A stretch of DNA of 5,338 nucleotides from Chitinophagaceae bacterium UBA2467 (GCA_002342205.1 DDPN01000102.1:1-5338); one strand, 5' to 3'; positions 1 through 5,338 are shown, counted from the first letter of the stretch. Numbers and translations are program-made. The notes: a model not told the origin generated them from the letters alone.

Positions 1-50
1 TCCGAGCACAGGAAACTTAACAAAACCACTATTATGATACGATGGGTCAT
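1..50 (-). CDS. Possible N-terminal fragment of a secreted protein, running off the window edge
   Basis: Reading leftward, an ATG at 50-48 opens a frame that stays open to the window edge (16 complete codons). The peptide MTHRIIIVVLLSFLCS has a short basic start followed by a hydrophobic stretch, which is the shape of a signal peptide. The Cys near its end is not in a canonical lipobox. Upstream on the same strand there is a loose Bacteroidota-like promoter: TTG, a 20-nt spacer, then TATATTG. So few codons could arise by chance, and no function can be given. The terminator at 209-245 also points leftward but lies upstream of this start, so it would insulate the gene from leftward transcription arising further right. 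Confidence 0.35.
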   Translation of the reverse strand, partial: MTHRIIIVVLLSFLCS

Positions 51-208
51 GAAGTATAGGTTCTTGAATATACAAAAAACAATATACTAGGGGAAATGTA
101 GCTTCTCAACCTCTGATGCTGACTTTTATAGCTATGAAATATTACTTAAATGTCTCAGCGTTAATTTTTGAAAAAAATCATTTACACTCTTTCAGCTAAT
201 TAGCAGAT

Positions 209-245
209 AAAAAAAGGACTCTTCAACAAAGTGTCGAAGAGTCCT
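209..245 (-). terminator. Leftward intrinsic terminator hairpin beside repeat copy 1
   Basis: AGGACTCTTC (215-224) pairs perfectly with GAAGAGTCCT (236-245), and ACA/TGT inside the 11-nt loop can pair as well. The plus strand has seven A's at 209-215, so a leftward transcript would end in a 10-bp stem followed by a run of U's, a textbook intrinsic terminator. On the plus strand the hairpin is followed by GTCTTGT, a poor terminator tail. The transcript being ended would have to come from the repeat side, yet no leftward gene is visible there. Confidence 0.6.
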
Positions 246-250
246 GTCTT

Positions 251-316
251 GTACCGGGGATAGGACAATTATCTAACTTCCTAATCGAAGATTTTCGAGA
301 ATTTATGCTCCCGTAA
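251..316 (+). repeat. Boundary repeat, copy 1
   Basis: This is the first of three same-orientation copies of an element between modules. Its first 31 bases (251-281) are identical to 2043-2073. In the frame starting at 251 it reads VPGIGQLSN, then a tail with ED at codons 13-14 and F at codon 18, ending at TAA 314-316. The frame is open upstream to a stop at 197-199 but has no ATG. The region to its left is a different hairpin from those before copies 2 and 3. The family of the element is not recognised. Confidence 0.85.
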
Positions 317-376
317 TTATTTGCAATAAAAGTTGTTTTTGGATATTGAAGGCCAAGAGGAAACTCTATATATTGT

Positions 377-673
377 ATGCCAATGAAAGACTTGTTTGCT
401 ATAAAATCTACATTGGCAGCACTGAAACCAGAGTTAGAAGAAAAATTTCATGTCAAATCAATAGGTATTTTCGGATCTGCCACCAGAAGTGATTTTACCC
501 CTGAGAGTGATGTTGATATTATCGTTGATTTTAATCAAACCATTGGAGTAGAGTTTATTGATTTGGCCGAATTCTTGGAAAGCAAGCTAGCATTCAAAAT
601 AGACTTAGTGACAAAAAATGGCATAAAGCCTGAATATTATACGCTGATTGAACAGGAAATAGTGTATGTATAA
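377..673 (+). CDS. MNT-type minimal nucleotidyltransferase (orphan MntA-like antitoxin)
   Basis: This 98-residue protein is a minimal nucleotidyltransferase of the DNA polymerase beta superfamily. It shows the GSx10DxD signature: G33-S34 in IFGSATRSDF, metal-binding D45 and D47 in SDVDIIVDF, and a third acidic residue D76 in KIDLVTK. Length and motifs fit the MntA family, whose characterised members transfer AMP to a partner HEPN toxin and neutralise it. Here no HEPN gene follows: the next frame is an ATPase more than 100 nt downstream. It may be an orphan antitoxin acting on a HEPN protein encoded elsewhere, or the remnant of a pair. The start could be ATG 377 or ATG 383 (MKDLF); nothing decides between them. 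It is clearly diverged from the second copy at 4687. Family assignment is firm; function in isolation is inferred. Confidence 0.9.
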   Translation: MPMKDLFAIKSTLAALKPELEEKFHVKSIGIFGSATRSDFTPESDVDIIVDFNQTIGVEFIDLAEFLESKLAFKIDLVTKNGIKPEYYTLIEQEIVYV

Positions 674-741
674 TTAGTAGCCCATTATTAAACGCAGCTA
701 GTAGCAAAAAAAATAGACAATATTTGGAGATATTTAATACT

Positions 742-771
742 TTGAGTAATTTTACTCAATATATTGAGTAA
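742..771. promoter_or_regulatory. Three alternating TTGAGTAA boxes (candidate operator)
   Basis: TTGAGTAA occurs at 742-749, inverted as TTACTCAA at 752-759, and again direct at 764-771. The centre and right boxes form a perfect palindrome around TATA, extending by one pair to 751-772. The left and centre boxes form a second inverted repeat with a TT spacer. The array ends 10 nt before the probable ATPase start at 782 and overlaps a weak promoter-like TACTTTG (738-744). Overlapping palindromes at this place suggest binding of a dimeric regulator, or alternative hairpins in the leader. No regulator gene is identified. Confidence 0.55.
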
Positions 772-781
772 ATTAATTATT

Positions 782-1966
782 ATGTTCGAAAGGACTCATT
801 TACAACGACTTATATCTAGAATAGAAGAGCCCAGAAAATTCATTCAGGTCCTCCTGGGCCCGAGACAAGTAGGAAAAACTACCCTGGCAACCCAATTAAC
901 AGAAAAAATCAATTTCGGCTTTCAATTCATTTCTGCTGACTCCGTTGCGGCGTCAGATAGTACTTGGATAGAGCAGCAATGGGAAATTGCACGCATAAAA
1001 ATGGATCAAGAAAATGCTAGTTCCTTTCTATTAATAATTGACGAAATACAAAAGGTAGGTAATTGGAGTGAGATTATCAAGCTACTATGGGACACTGATA
1101 CGCGTAAGAAACGAAATTTAAAAGTGATACTACTGGGCTCCTCCAGACTATTATTGCAAAAAGGATTAACCGAATCATTGGCGGGAAGATTCGAGGTGAC
1201 TTTTGTTGGACATTGGAGTTTTTTGGAAATGCAACAAGCATTCGGCTGGAATGCCAAACAGTTCGTGTGGTTTGGAGGGTACCCTGGCTCTGCTCTACTA
1301 ATTCAAGATGAAAAAAGATGGAAAGAGTACATCACTAATTCATTAATAGAAACAAGTATCTCCAAGGATATACTCATGCTGACCCGAATCGATAAACCTG
1401 CTTTGTTGAGGCGACTGTTTGAATTGGGATGTTCTTACTCTGGTCAACTGCTTTCGTACACTAAGATCATGGGGCAATTGGTAGATGCTGGCAACACCAC
1501 AACCCTATCTCACTATCTTCAATTGCTTGACACCGCTGGACTATTAACCGGCTTAGAGAAGTATACAAAAGATATCATTCGTAAGCGAGCATCAAGTCCA
1601 AAATTTCAAGTGTATAATACAGCCTTGATAAGTGCACAGCGACAAGAATTCATCGATGAAATTCTATTGAATCCAGAAGAATGGGGAAGACTTGTGGAAT
1701 CAGCAGTGGGTGCACACTTGATAAATTATTCTCACACCGAGAATTTCAAAGTTTATTACTGGCGCGAAGGAAATGATGAAATTGATTTTGTAATAGAAAA
1801 AAAAGGCAAAGCAATTGGCATAGAGGTAAAGAGTGGCGCTGGCAAACCAACTTCATCTGTTGCTTCCTTCCAAAAAAAGATGAGACCGGAAAAAATTTTA
1901 CTAGTAGGAGATGCTGGCTTACCCGTAGATGATTTTTTACAAATAAACCCGGGTCAACTATTTTAA
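782..1966 (+). CDS. AAA_14/DUF4143 family ATPase
   Basis: This 394-residue protein has the two-part architecture of the AAA_14-DUF4143 family. From ATG 782, the Walker A loop GPRQVGKTT lies at residues 26-34 and the Walker B LLIIDEIQ at 83-90 (D87, E88). VILLGSS (115-121) is probably the sensor-1 strand. Residues about 205-260 resemble a winged helix. The C-terminal DUF4143 region carries E306, D335 (in NDEIDFVIE) and E348/K350 (in IEVKSG), a PD-(D/E)xK nuclease-like arrangement. These ATPases are widespread in Bacteroidota and archaea, but no biochemical role is established to my knowledge. Length is normal and no motif is missing. A TTG at 764 would add six residues, but it lies inside the TTGAGTAA box array, so ATG 782 is preferred. 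Hairpins follow 22 nt after the stop. Confidence 0.92.
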   Translation: MFERTHLQRLISRIEEPRKFIQVLLGPRQVGKTTLATQLTEKINFGFQFISADSVAASDSTWIEQQWEIARIKMDQENASSFLLIIDEIQKVGNWSEIIKLLWDTDTRKKRNLKVILLGSSRLLLQKGLTESLAGRFEVTFVGHWSFLEMQQAFGWNAKQFVWFGGYPGSALLIQDEKRWKEYITNSLIETSISKDILMLTRIDKPALLRRLFELGCSYSGQLLSYTKIMGQLVDAGNTTTLSHYLQLLDTAGLLTGLEKYTKDIIRKRASSPKFQVYNTALISAQRQEFIDEILLNPEEWGRLVESAVGAHLINYSHTENFKVYYWREGNDEIDFVIEKKGKAIGIEVKSGAGKPTSSVASFQKKMRPEKILLVGDAGLPVDDFLQINPGQLF

Positions 1967-1987
1967 AAAGTGAGATTGCGTAAAACA

Positions 1988-2017
1988 AAGAGCCTCCCTA
2001 TTTTTAGAGAGGCTCTT
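1988..2017. terminator. Terminator hairpin after the ATPase gene
   Basis: AAGAGCCTC (1988-1996) pairs with GAGGCTCTT (2009-2017), a 9-bp GC-containing stem with a 12-nt loop, 21 nt after the ATPase stop. On the plus strand it is followed by CAATGTTATTTT, a weak U tract. On the minus strand it is followed by TTTGTTTT overlapping the stem end, which is the better terminator. It probably ends ATPase transcription and may also work leftward. Confidence 0.65.
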
Positions 2018-2020
2018 CAA

Positions 2021-2040
2021 TGTTATTTTCTAAAATAACA
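2021..2040. repeat. AT-rich perfect inverted repeat just before repeat copy 2
   Basis: TGTTATTTT (2021-2029) and AAAATAACA (2032-2040) are perfect inverted complements separated by only CT, two bases before the boundary repeat. A similar, imperfect AT-rich inverted repeat occupies the same position before copy 3 (4517-4539), so it may be part of the boundary element. Confidence 0.7.
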
Positions 2041-2042
2041 GG

Positions 2043-2105
2043 GTACCGGGGATAGGACAATTATCTAACTTCCGTATTGATGATTTTCTTGATTTTACTG
2101 GTTGA
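2043..2105 (+). repeat. Boundary repeat, copy 2
   Basis: The first 31 bases are identical to copy 1. In the frame from 2043 it reads VPGIGQLSN, then a tail containing DD at codons 13-14 and LDFT at codons 16-19, stopping at TGA 2103-2105. An in-frame TAA at 2031-2033, only 12 nt upstream, with no ATG in between means this copy cannot be translated from a normal start. It separates the ATPase from the lipoprotein gene. Confidence 0.85.
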
Positions 2106-2221
2106 TATTTAGCTCTTTACGAAAAGTACACACTTAAGCAATTAGTAACAGAAAATTAATTTTTACCATAGAAGTAAAATTGAAAAGATTTTAATTTGCT
2201 TATTCCAAAACCCATCCTACG

Positions 2222-3916
2222 ATGCAGATATTTAATAGATATCATTCTAACCTCATAATTATTACCCTCTTGACCCTGCTGTTTCAATCCTGCAAGAAAT
2301 CAGATCAAGTTGTTTCAATAGAAAAAGAGTTATCTAGTCTCGAAAGAAAATTTTTCTTTACTAACAGGACTGGGGATTCAACGGAGGGCAAGCTGGTTGA
2401 CTTTTTAATCAGACAAAACCGAAGCAAAAGTTTTGTTGAAAAAACTACAAAGATTATAGGTTTTCCAAGGTGGGAAAAAATGATAACAATTAAAAGTAAA
2501 AGTGAAATCAGCGGTAGGGGCGCATCAGACTCACTCCTAACTATCTATTTTGTTCCATTTGTAAGAAACTCTCAAAATTATGTAAATGCTTCACTTGTTA
2601 TTTCTGTTTATCCAAACGATACCACATTTGCATATCGGTCTGACTGGGAGTATCGATACAAAACGCATGGTTCTCCTATTGTTGATTCAACGGCAGAGGC
2701 CCACGCAGTGTTTTTCATGTTCCTAGACAACAAAACCTTTGGGTATACCGAATTCAACATTACAGATACCAGCCTCTTCCCAACCACACATGTGGCAAAC
2801 GGGGGACTAAAGAAGTTAAAGATTTTAAACACGCCCTCTTCCCTATCAGGCAGAGGTAATAGCGAAGTAGTTAGCGTAACCTGTTTCGATTACACTGTAT
2901 GTCAAAACATAAGTTCAGGGAACCGCACAACTTTAATGCCAGCACCAATTTGCAACACATACACCTATTGCTATAGCAATTGGAGTACAGGTGATAATGG
3001 TAGCATATCCGGCGGAACTGGAGGTGGCTCCTCTGGTGGATCAGGAGGCACTGGCAATCCCGGAGGTGGCTCTCCCAGTCCTTGCCCTGGAACCACTTCT
3101 TATCAACGGGGGCAGACAGCTACGTATGGATGTGAGACAGGTTGGAGTGGAACGGGAGGTTGGGGTACCTACACACAAGGTCCTTGCATTACTGCACAAA
3201 ATGCCGCAAAACAGATGGACTCAATTTATATTACAAGTAAAGCAGATTCAGTATTAAATTCTATTCCAAATTTGGCCACAGAAATAAAAGAAAAAGGATT
3301 CCCTATTTATAAGATGTACTCAATTAACCCTAATAACGTTAGTGATACAACAATTTCAGGATATAGATGCGATCCGCCTCAAACAGGCACTGATTCATCA
3401 ATAAATATTATTGTAAATCCCAGAAGGTTAGAGGCCTTAGCAGCTACATTGCATACACATCCTAACATTGGATATGCTGCTCATTCCGCCGCAGACATCT
3501 ATAGTTTTTTACAGTATAGAAATGATTATCCAGAAGATGCTCATCACTTTTTGGGAAACTTTGTAGCAGCTTCAAATGGGAACCAATATGCAATTACAAT
3601 CACAAACCAAACTCAGGCAGCTGCATTTTTAGCAACTCAAAGTCAATTTTTAGATGGTGAAAAATGGAATAGGAATTCAATTATTGGCAAGGCATTTTTA
3701 GCTGCAAAAAAGTATTTTGAAGAATTATACGAGTCATACCCAGAGAATATACATCTTGCCTACGAAAAAGCAATGGCAGCAGTTTTAAATCAATTTCAAA
3801 CAGGAGTAACCCTAAACAAAAAAGATGCGGCGGGTAACTTTAAACCCATCATCGTAACAACAAGCCTACATCCTACTAAACCCAATAAAAAAATATATAC
3901 GCAGGAATGCCTATAA
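2222..3916 (+). CDS. Secreted lipoprotein with Gly-rich linker and C-terminal HTHP (JAMM/DUF4329-like) domain
   Basis: This is a 564-residue exported lipoprotein. Residues 1-23 form a signal peptide with hydrophobic core LIIITLLTLL and lipobox LFQSC (Cys24 lipidated), followed by KKSD. Residues about 35-255 are an unrecognised, probably beta-rich domain. Residues 260-290 are a Gly/Ser linker, then a short segment with several Cys. The C-terminal region has LHTHP (H411, H413) and, at the right distance, S422 and D425, then DIYSFL. HxHP...SxxD is the metal-site pattern of JAB/JAMM peptidases and related DUF4329-like domains. The gap is one residue longer than the usual HxHPx6SxxD, and I cannot place the upstream catalytic Glu, so activity is uncertain. 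The protein probably sits at the cell surface or periplasm and pairs with the gene 26 nt downstream. A secreted hydrolase or toxin-like effector is possible but unproven. Confidence 0.85.
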   Translation: MQIFNRYHSNLIIITLLTLLFQSCKKSDQVVSIEKELSSLERKFFFTNRTGDSTEGKLVDFLIRQNRSKSFVEKTTKIIGFPRWEKMITIKSKSEISGRGASDSLLTIYFVPFVRNSQNYVNASLVISVYPNDTTFAYRSDWEYRYKTHGSPIVDSTAEAHAVFFMFLDNKTFGYTEFNITDTSLFPTTHVANGGLKKLKILNTPSSLSGRGNSEVVSVTCFDYTVCQNISSGNRTTLMPAPICNTYTYCYSNWSTGDNGSISGGTGGGSSGGSGGTGNPGGGSPSPCPGTTSYQRGQTATYGCETGWSGTGGWGTYTQGPCITAQNAAKQMDSIYITSKADSVLNSIPNLATEIKEKGFPIYKMYSINPNNVSDTTISGYRCDPPQTGTDSSINIIVNPRRLEALAATLHTHPNIGYAAHSAADIYSFLQYRNDYPEDAHHFLGNFVAASNGNQYAITITNQTQAAAFLATQSQFLDGEKWNRNSIIGKAFLAAKKYFEELYESYPENIHLAYEKAMAAVLNQFQTGVTLNKKDAAGNFKPIIVTTSLHPTKPNKKIYTQECL

Positions 3917-3942
3917 AGTATTAACTAAAAAAATAAGAGACT

Positions 3943-4371
3943 ATGAAAAGTATTATCATCTTAGCTTTAGCACTCACCTTTACAACCCGATCAAGCTTAA
4001 AAGCTCAAACTGGCGTTCCTGACACACTTGCCTATCTTCAAACCATTGTCCAGAACAAAGCACAATACATAGGACAACCCTTTTCTAAACTAATGGACTC
4101 ACTGCATATTCAAATAAAACTATTTTTCCCAGTTGCAGAGCTTCCGTATGATAGATTCAAAGAAACGTCAACTAGTTTTAGCTTTTTTTTCACTGCTACG
4201 GTGGATGACCTGTATTTATCCTACCCCATGCTGGAGGTAATCTGGCAAACTCCAGGAGATGCCGCACAGTCAAGACTACTTAGAAAGCAATATCGAAGTA
4301 TGGGGTGGAATACTGTTATTGCCAACCATTATTCAGCAAGAGTTATTGCCGATATCTACATATCCGATTAG
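3943..4371 (+). CDS. Small secreted protein of unknown function, partner of the HTHP lipoprotein
   Basis: This 142-residue protein starts with a Sec signal peptide: MKS, hydrophobic IIILALALTF, and probable cleavage at LKAQ|TG, a form common in Bacteroidota. The mature part begins with a helix-like segment (DTLAYLQTIVQNKAQYIGQPFSKLMDSL, positions about 26-54) and has beta-like stretches later. No enzyme motif is visible. It lies 26 nt after the lipoprotein stop with no terminator between, so the two are almost certainly co-transcribed and exported together. A role as cognate immunity or accessory factor is plausible but only inferred from the pairing. A run of eight T's at about 4183-4190 lies within the gene; the frame continues sensibly past it, so I see no frameshift. 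An overlapping frame runs on to 4519 but does not look like its continuation. Confidence 0.82.
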   Translation: MKSIIILALALTFTTRSSLKAQTGVPDTLAYLQTIVQNKAQYIGQPFSKLMDSLHIQIKLFFPVAELPYDRFKETSTSFSFFFTATVDDLYLSYPMLEVIWQTPGDAAQSRLLRKQYRSMGWNTVIANHYSARVIADIYISD

Positions 4372-4516
4372 CCATATGCAGGCCGTAAAGTTTATTGAGA
4401 CTGTTAAATGGACGAGCTTCGGGCAAGCTGACATGCCAACTTATGGAAGAAAACTAAATGTTGATACCAATTCTCTAATGACATATCAAAGGCCCAGTAT
4501 CAACATCCAGGGCCAT

Positions 4517-4539
4517 TGATATTATTTTCAAAAATACCA
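4517..4539. repeat. Imperfect AT-rich inverted repeat just before repeat copy 3
   Basis: TGATATTATTTT and AAAAATACCA pair with two mismatches around a short loop, ending immediately before the boundary repeat. It occupies the same position as the perfect hairpin at 2021-2040. A weak GGCCC (4491-4495)/GGGCC (4510-4514) stem lies just to its left and may serve as a poor terminator for the secreted pair. Confidence 0.5.
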
Positions 4540-4602
4540 GTACCGGGGATAGGACGATTATCTAACTCGCTTGCCGAAGACCTGCTGGACTTTACGCTAT
4601 GA
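4540..4602 (+). repeat. Boundary repeat, copy 3
   Basis: The first 31 bases match copies 1 and 2 at 28 positions, including the whole GTACCGGGGATAGGAC core. In frame it reads VPGIGRLSN, then LAEDLLDFTL, stopping at TGA 4600-4602, the same length as copy 2. The frame is open upstream to TGA 4462-4464 with no ATG; a TTG at 4516 is the only start-like codon. Against copy 2 the tail has four synonymous codon changes plus D/E and F/L exchanges, which looks like former or present protein-level constraint. It separates the secreted pair from the toxin-antitoxin operon. Confidence 0.85.
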
Positions 4603-4634
4603 ACTTCAATGAATTAAATGGCAAGATGTCATAC

Positions 4635-4666
4635 ATTGACCTTAGGGCCAATATTTATTATCTTTG
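4635..4666 (+). promoter_or_regulatory. Bacteroidota-type promoter for mntA-hepT
   Basis: TATCTTTG (4659-4666) is an exact match to the TAnnTTTG -7 element of Bacteroidota housekeeping promoters. ATTG (4635-4638) lies 20 nt upstream as the -33 element. Transcription would start near 4673, giving a leader of roughly 14 nt before the ATG at 4687. This gives the toxin-antitoxin module its own promoter downstream of repeat copy 3. Confidence 0.65.
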
Positions 4667-4686
4667 GAATGGGAAAGAGTTATTGA

Positions 4687-4986
4687 ATGAACGAACTATA
4701 TACATATAAAAACCAAATAAATGAGCTTTGTGTAAACCACAAGGTAAAGAGTTTGTATGCCTTTGGATCGGTGCTGACTCCAAGTTTTAATTCCGAAAGT
4801 GACATCGATCTGATCGTAGATTTCAAGGACATTGACTTGAAGGATTATGCCGATAATTATTTTGACCTGAAATTTTCCTTACAAGAAATATTAAAACGAC
4901 CAGTTGATCTTTTGGAAGAAAAAGCCATCAAAAACCCATATTTCAAGCAAGTATTGAACGAGTCTAAAGAGCTTGTGTATGGATAA
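4687..4986 (+). CDS. mntA: MntA nucleotidyltransferase antitoxin
   Basis: This 99-residue minimal nucleotidyltransferase has the full active-site pattern: G27-S28 in YAFGSVLTPS, D39 and D41 in SDIDLIVDF ten residues later (GSx10DxD), and D74 in RPVDLLEE. In the characterised MntA-HepT pair the nucleotidyltransferase uses ATP to add AMP groups to a Tyr next to the HEPN active site, blocking the toxin RNase. Its last 8 nt overlap the start of a HEPN gene, the typical operon arrangement of this system. The length is normal and the protein looks complete. ATG 4687 is supported by the promoter ending at 4666. It shares only the family motifs with the nucleotidyltransferase at 377, so the two are unlikely to be a recent duplication. 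Confidence 0.93.
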   Translation: MNELYTYKNQINELCVNHKVKSLYAFGSVLTPSFNSESDIDLIVDFKDIDLKDYADNYFDLKFSLQEILKRPVDLLEEKAIKNPYFKQVLNESKELVYG

Positions 4987-5317
4987 TGAAATTAAAGTTT
5001 GGCTTTTTGATATTTCCAACGCTATTGCAGAAATCGAAAGCTTCTTTTCTAACACTCCAAAAGAATTCGCCAATTATAAAAACGACCTCCGCACAAGAAG
5101 AGCTGTGGAGCGAAATATTGAAATTATTGGAGAGGCATTAAGCAGAATATTGACAAGAGATTCTGAAATCAACATATCTAATTCCAGAAAAATTGTTGAC
5201 ACCAGAAACAGAATCATACATGGGTACGACTCTGTTTCAGATGAGATAATTTGGGGAATAGTCATAAAACACCTCCCAGTCTTACAGAAAGAAGTGCATT
5301 CTTTAATTGGTGATTAG
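4979..5317 (+). CDS. hepT: HepT HEPN-domain RNase toxin
   Basis: This 112-residue, largely helical protein has the HEPN signature RNRIIHGY, with R76, H81 and Y83 forming Rx4HxY. In HepT toxins Arg and His form the RNase site of the dimer, and the Tyr is the residue AMPylated by MntA. The motif is intact, so the toxin is probably active when released. I chose ATG 4979, which overlaps the mntA stop by 8 nt and gives MDNEIKVWLF, a typical HepT beginning; a TTG at 4973 would add two residues. Co-transcription and translational coupling with mntA would keep antitoxin and toxin in balance. Such pairs stabilise mobile regions and can act against phage. No terminator is visible in the 21 bases left after the stop. 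Confidence 0.93.
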   Translation: MDNEIKVWLFDISNAIAEIESFFSNTPKEFANYKNDLRTRRAVERNIEIIGEALSRILTRDSEINISNSRKIVDTRNRIIHGYDSVSDEIIWGIVIKHLPVLQKEVHSLIGD

Positions 5318-5338
5318 CCAATTAATTCTAGATAAGAA

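Larger units (their letters stand above)
51..376. other. Intergenic region with a terminator hairpin and repeat copy 1
   Basis: This stretch of about 326 bases holds no convincing gene. The rightward frame open at the window start ends at 88-90 and resembles no known protein. Positions 51-200 are AT-rich with stops in all frames. The recognisable content is the perfect 10-bp hairpin at 215-245 and the repeat starting at 251. Between the repeat and the nucleotidyltransferase at 377 I see no clear TAnnTTTG promoter. Confidence 0.6.

Noticed and set aside
251..340. Repeat copies as standard integron attC sites
   Set aside because: ATCTAAC fits RYYYAAC, but no GTTRRRY partner with the right spacing and palindromy was found downstream of any copy.
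251..350. A complete tRNA gene on the minus strand at repeat copy 1
   Set aside because: Only the 3'-end-like 16 bases are present; there is no matching acceptor 5' strand, D-arm or anticodon arm.
1006..1257. Leftward open frames inside the ATPase, lipoprotein and hepT genes
   Set aside because: They lie opposite well-supported genes, have no recognisable motifs, and are expected by chance in AT-rich coding DNA.
2991..3257. An 88-codon frame inside the lipoprotein gene
   Set aside because: It is the +1 shadow of the Gly-rich linker, where GGN codons give open alternative frames.
4183..4190. Run of eight T's as a frameshift in the small secreted protein gene
   Set aside because: The protein continues plausibly in the same frame on both sides of the run, so no shift is needed.
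4259..4519. An 86-codon rightward frame overlapping and extending past the small secreted protein gene
   Set aside because: Half of it lies in another frame of a convincing gene, the rest matches no family I know, and the 142-residue protein appears to end naturally at 4371. It could be a frameshifted extension, but nothing supports that.
251..4602. CRISPR array
   Set aside because: The three repeats are about 1.8 and 2.5 kb apart with genes between them, not short regular spacers, and no cas gene is present.

Overview
The window is AT-rich accessory DNA that most likely comes from a member of the Bacteroidota. The indications are a near-perfect Bacteroidota-type promoter (ATTG, 20 nt, TATCTTTG) before the last operon, no purine-rich Shine-Dalgarno sites before the starts, and a lipoprotein plus an 'AQ'-cleaved secreted protein typical of that phylum. 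The assignment is an inference; no phylogenetic marker gene is present.

Layout. Positions 1-50 may hold the start of a leftward secreted protein that runs off the edge. Positions 51-376 have no gene but contain a strong leftward terminator hairpin (209-245) and the first copy of a direct repeat (from 251). Module 1 (377-1966) is a MNT-type minimal nucleotidyltransferase with no HEPN partner, then an AAA_14/DUF4143 ATPase preceded by three alternating TTGAGTAA boxes. After hairpins at 1988-2040 comes repeat copy 2 (from 2043). Module 2 (2222-4371) is a 564-residue lipoprotein with a Gly-rich linker and a C-terminal HTHP...SxxD domain, followed 26 nt later by a 142-residue secreted protein of unknown function. 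A third hairpin (4517-4539) abuts repeat copy 3 (from 4540). Module 3 (4635-5317) is a promoter driving an overlapping mntA-hepT toxin-antitoxin operon.

The most notable structure is the repeat. Three same-orientation copies of GTACCGGGGATAGGAC plus a less conserved tail sit exactly between unrelated gene modules. Copies 1 and 2 share 31 identical bases, and copy 3 matches 28 of those 31. All three tails stay open in one reading frame to a stop at nearly the same place, and many differences are synonymous, yet none has an ATG. The arrangement resembles a modular cassette array built around a conserved boundary element. Whether that element is a recombination site, the remnant 3' end of a repeated gene, or the end of a minus-strand RNA cannot be settled from this window.

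The modules look functionally separate: an orphan nucleotidyltransferase and ATPase, a secreted pair, and a toxin-antitoxin pair. They share the character of accessory or defence-island genes rather than a single pathway.
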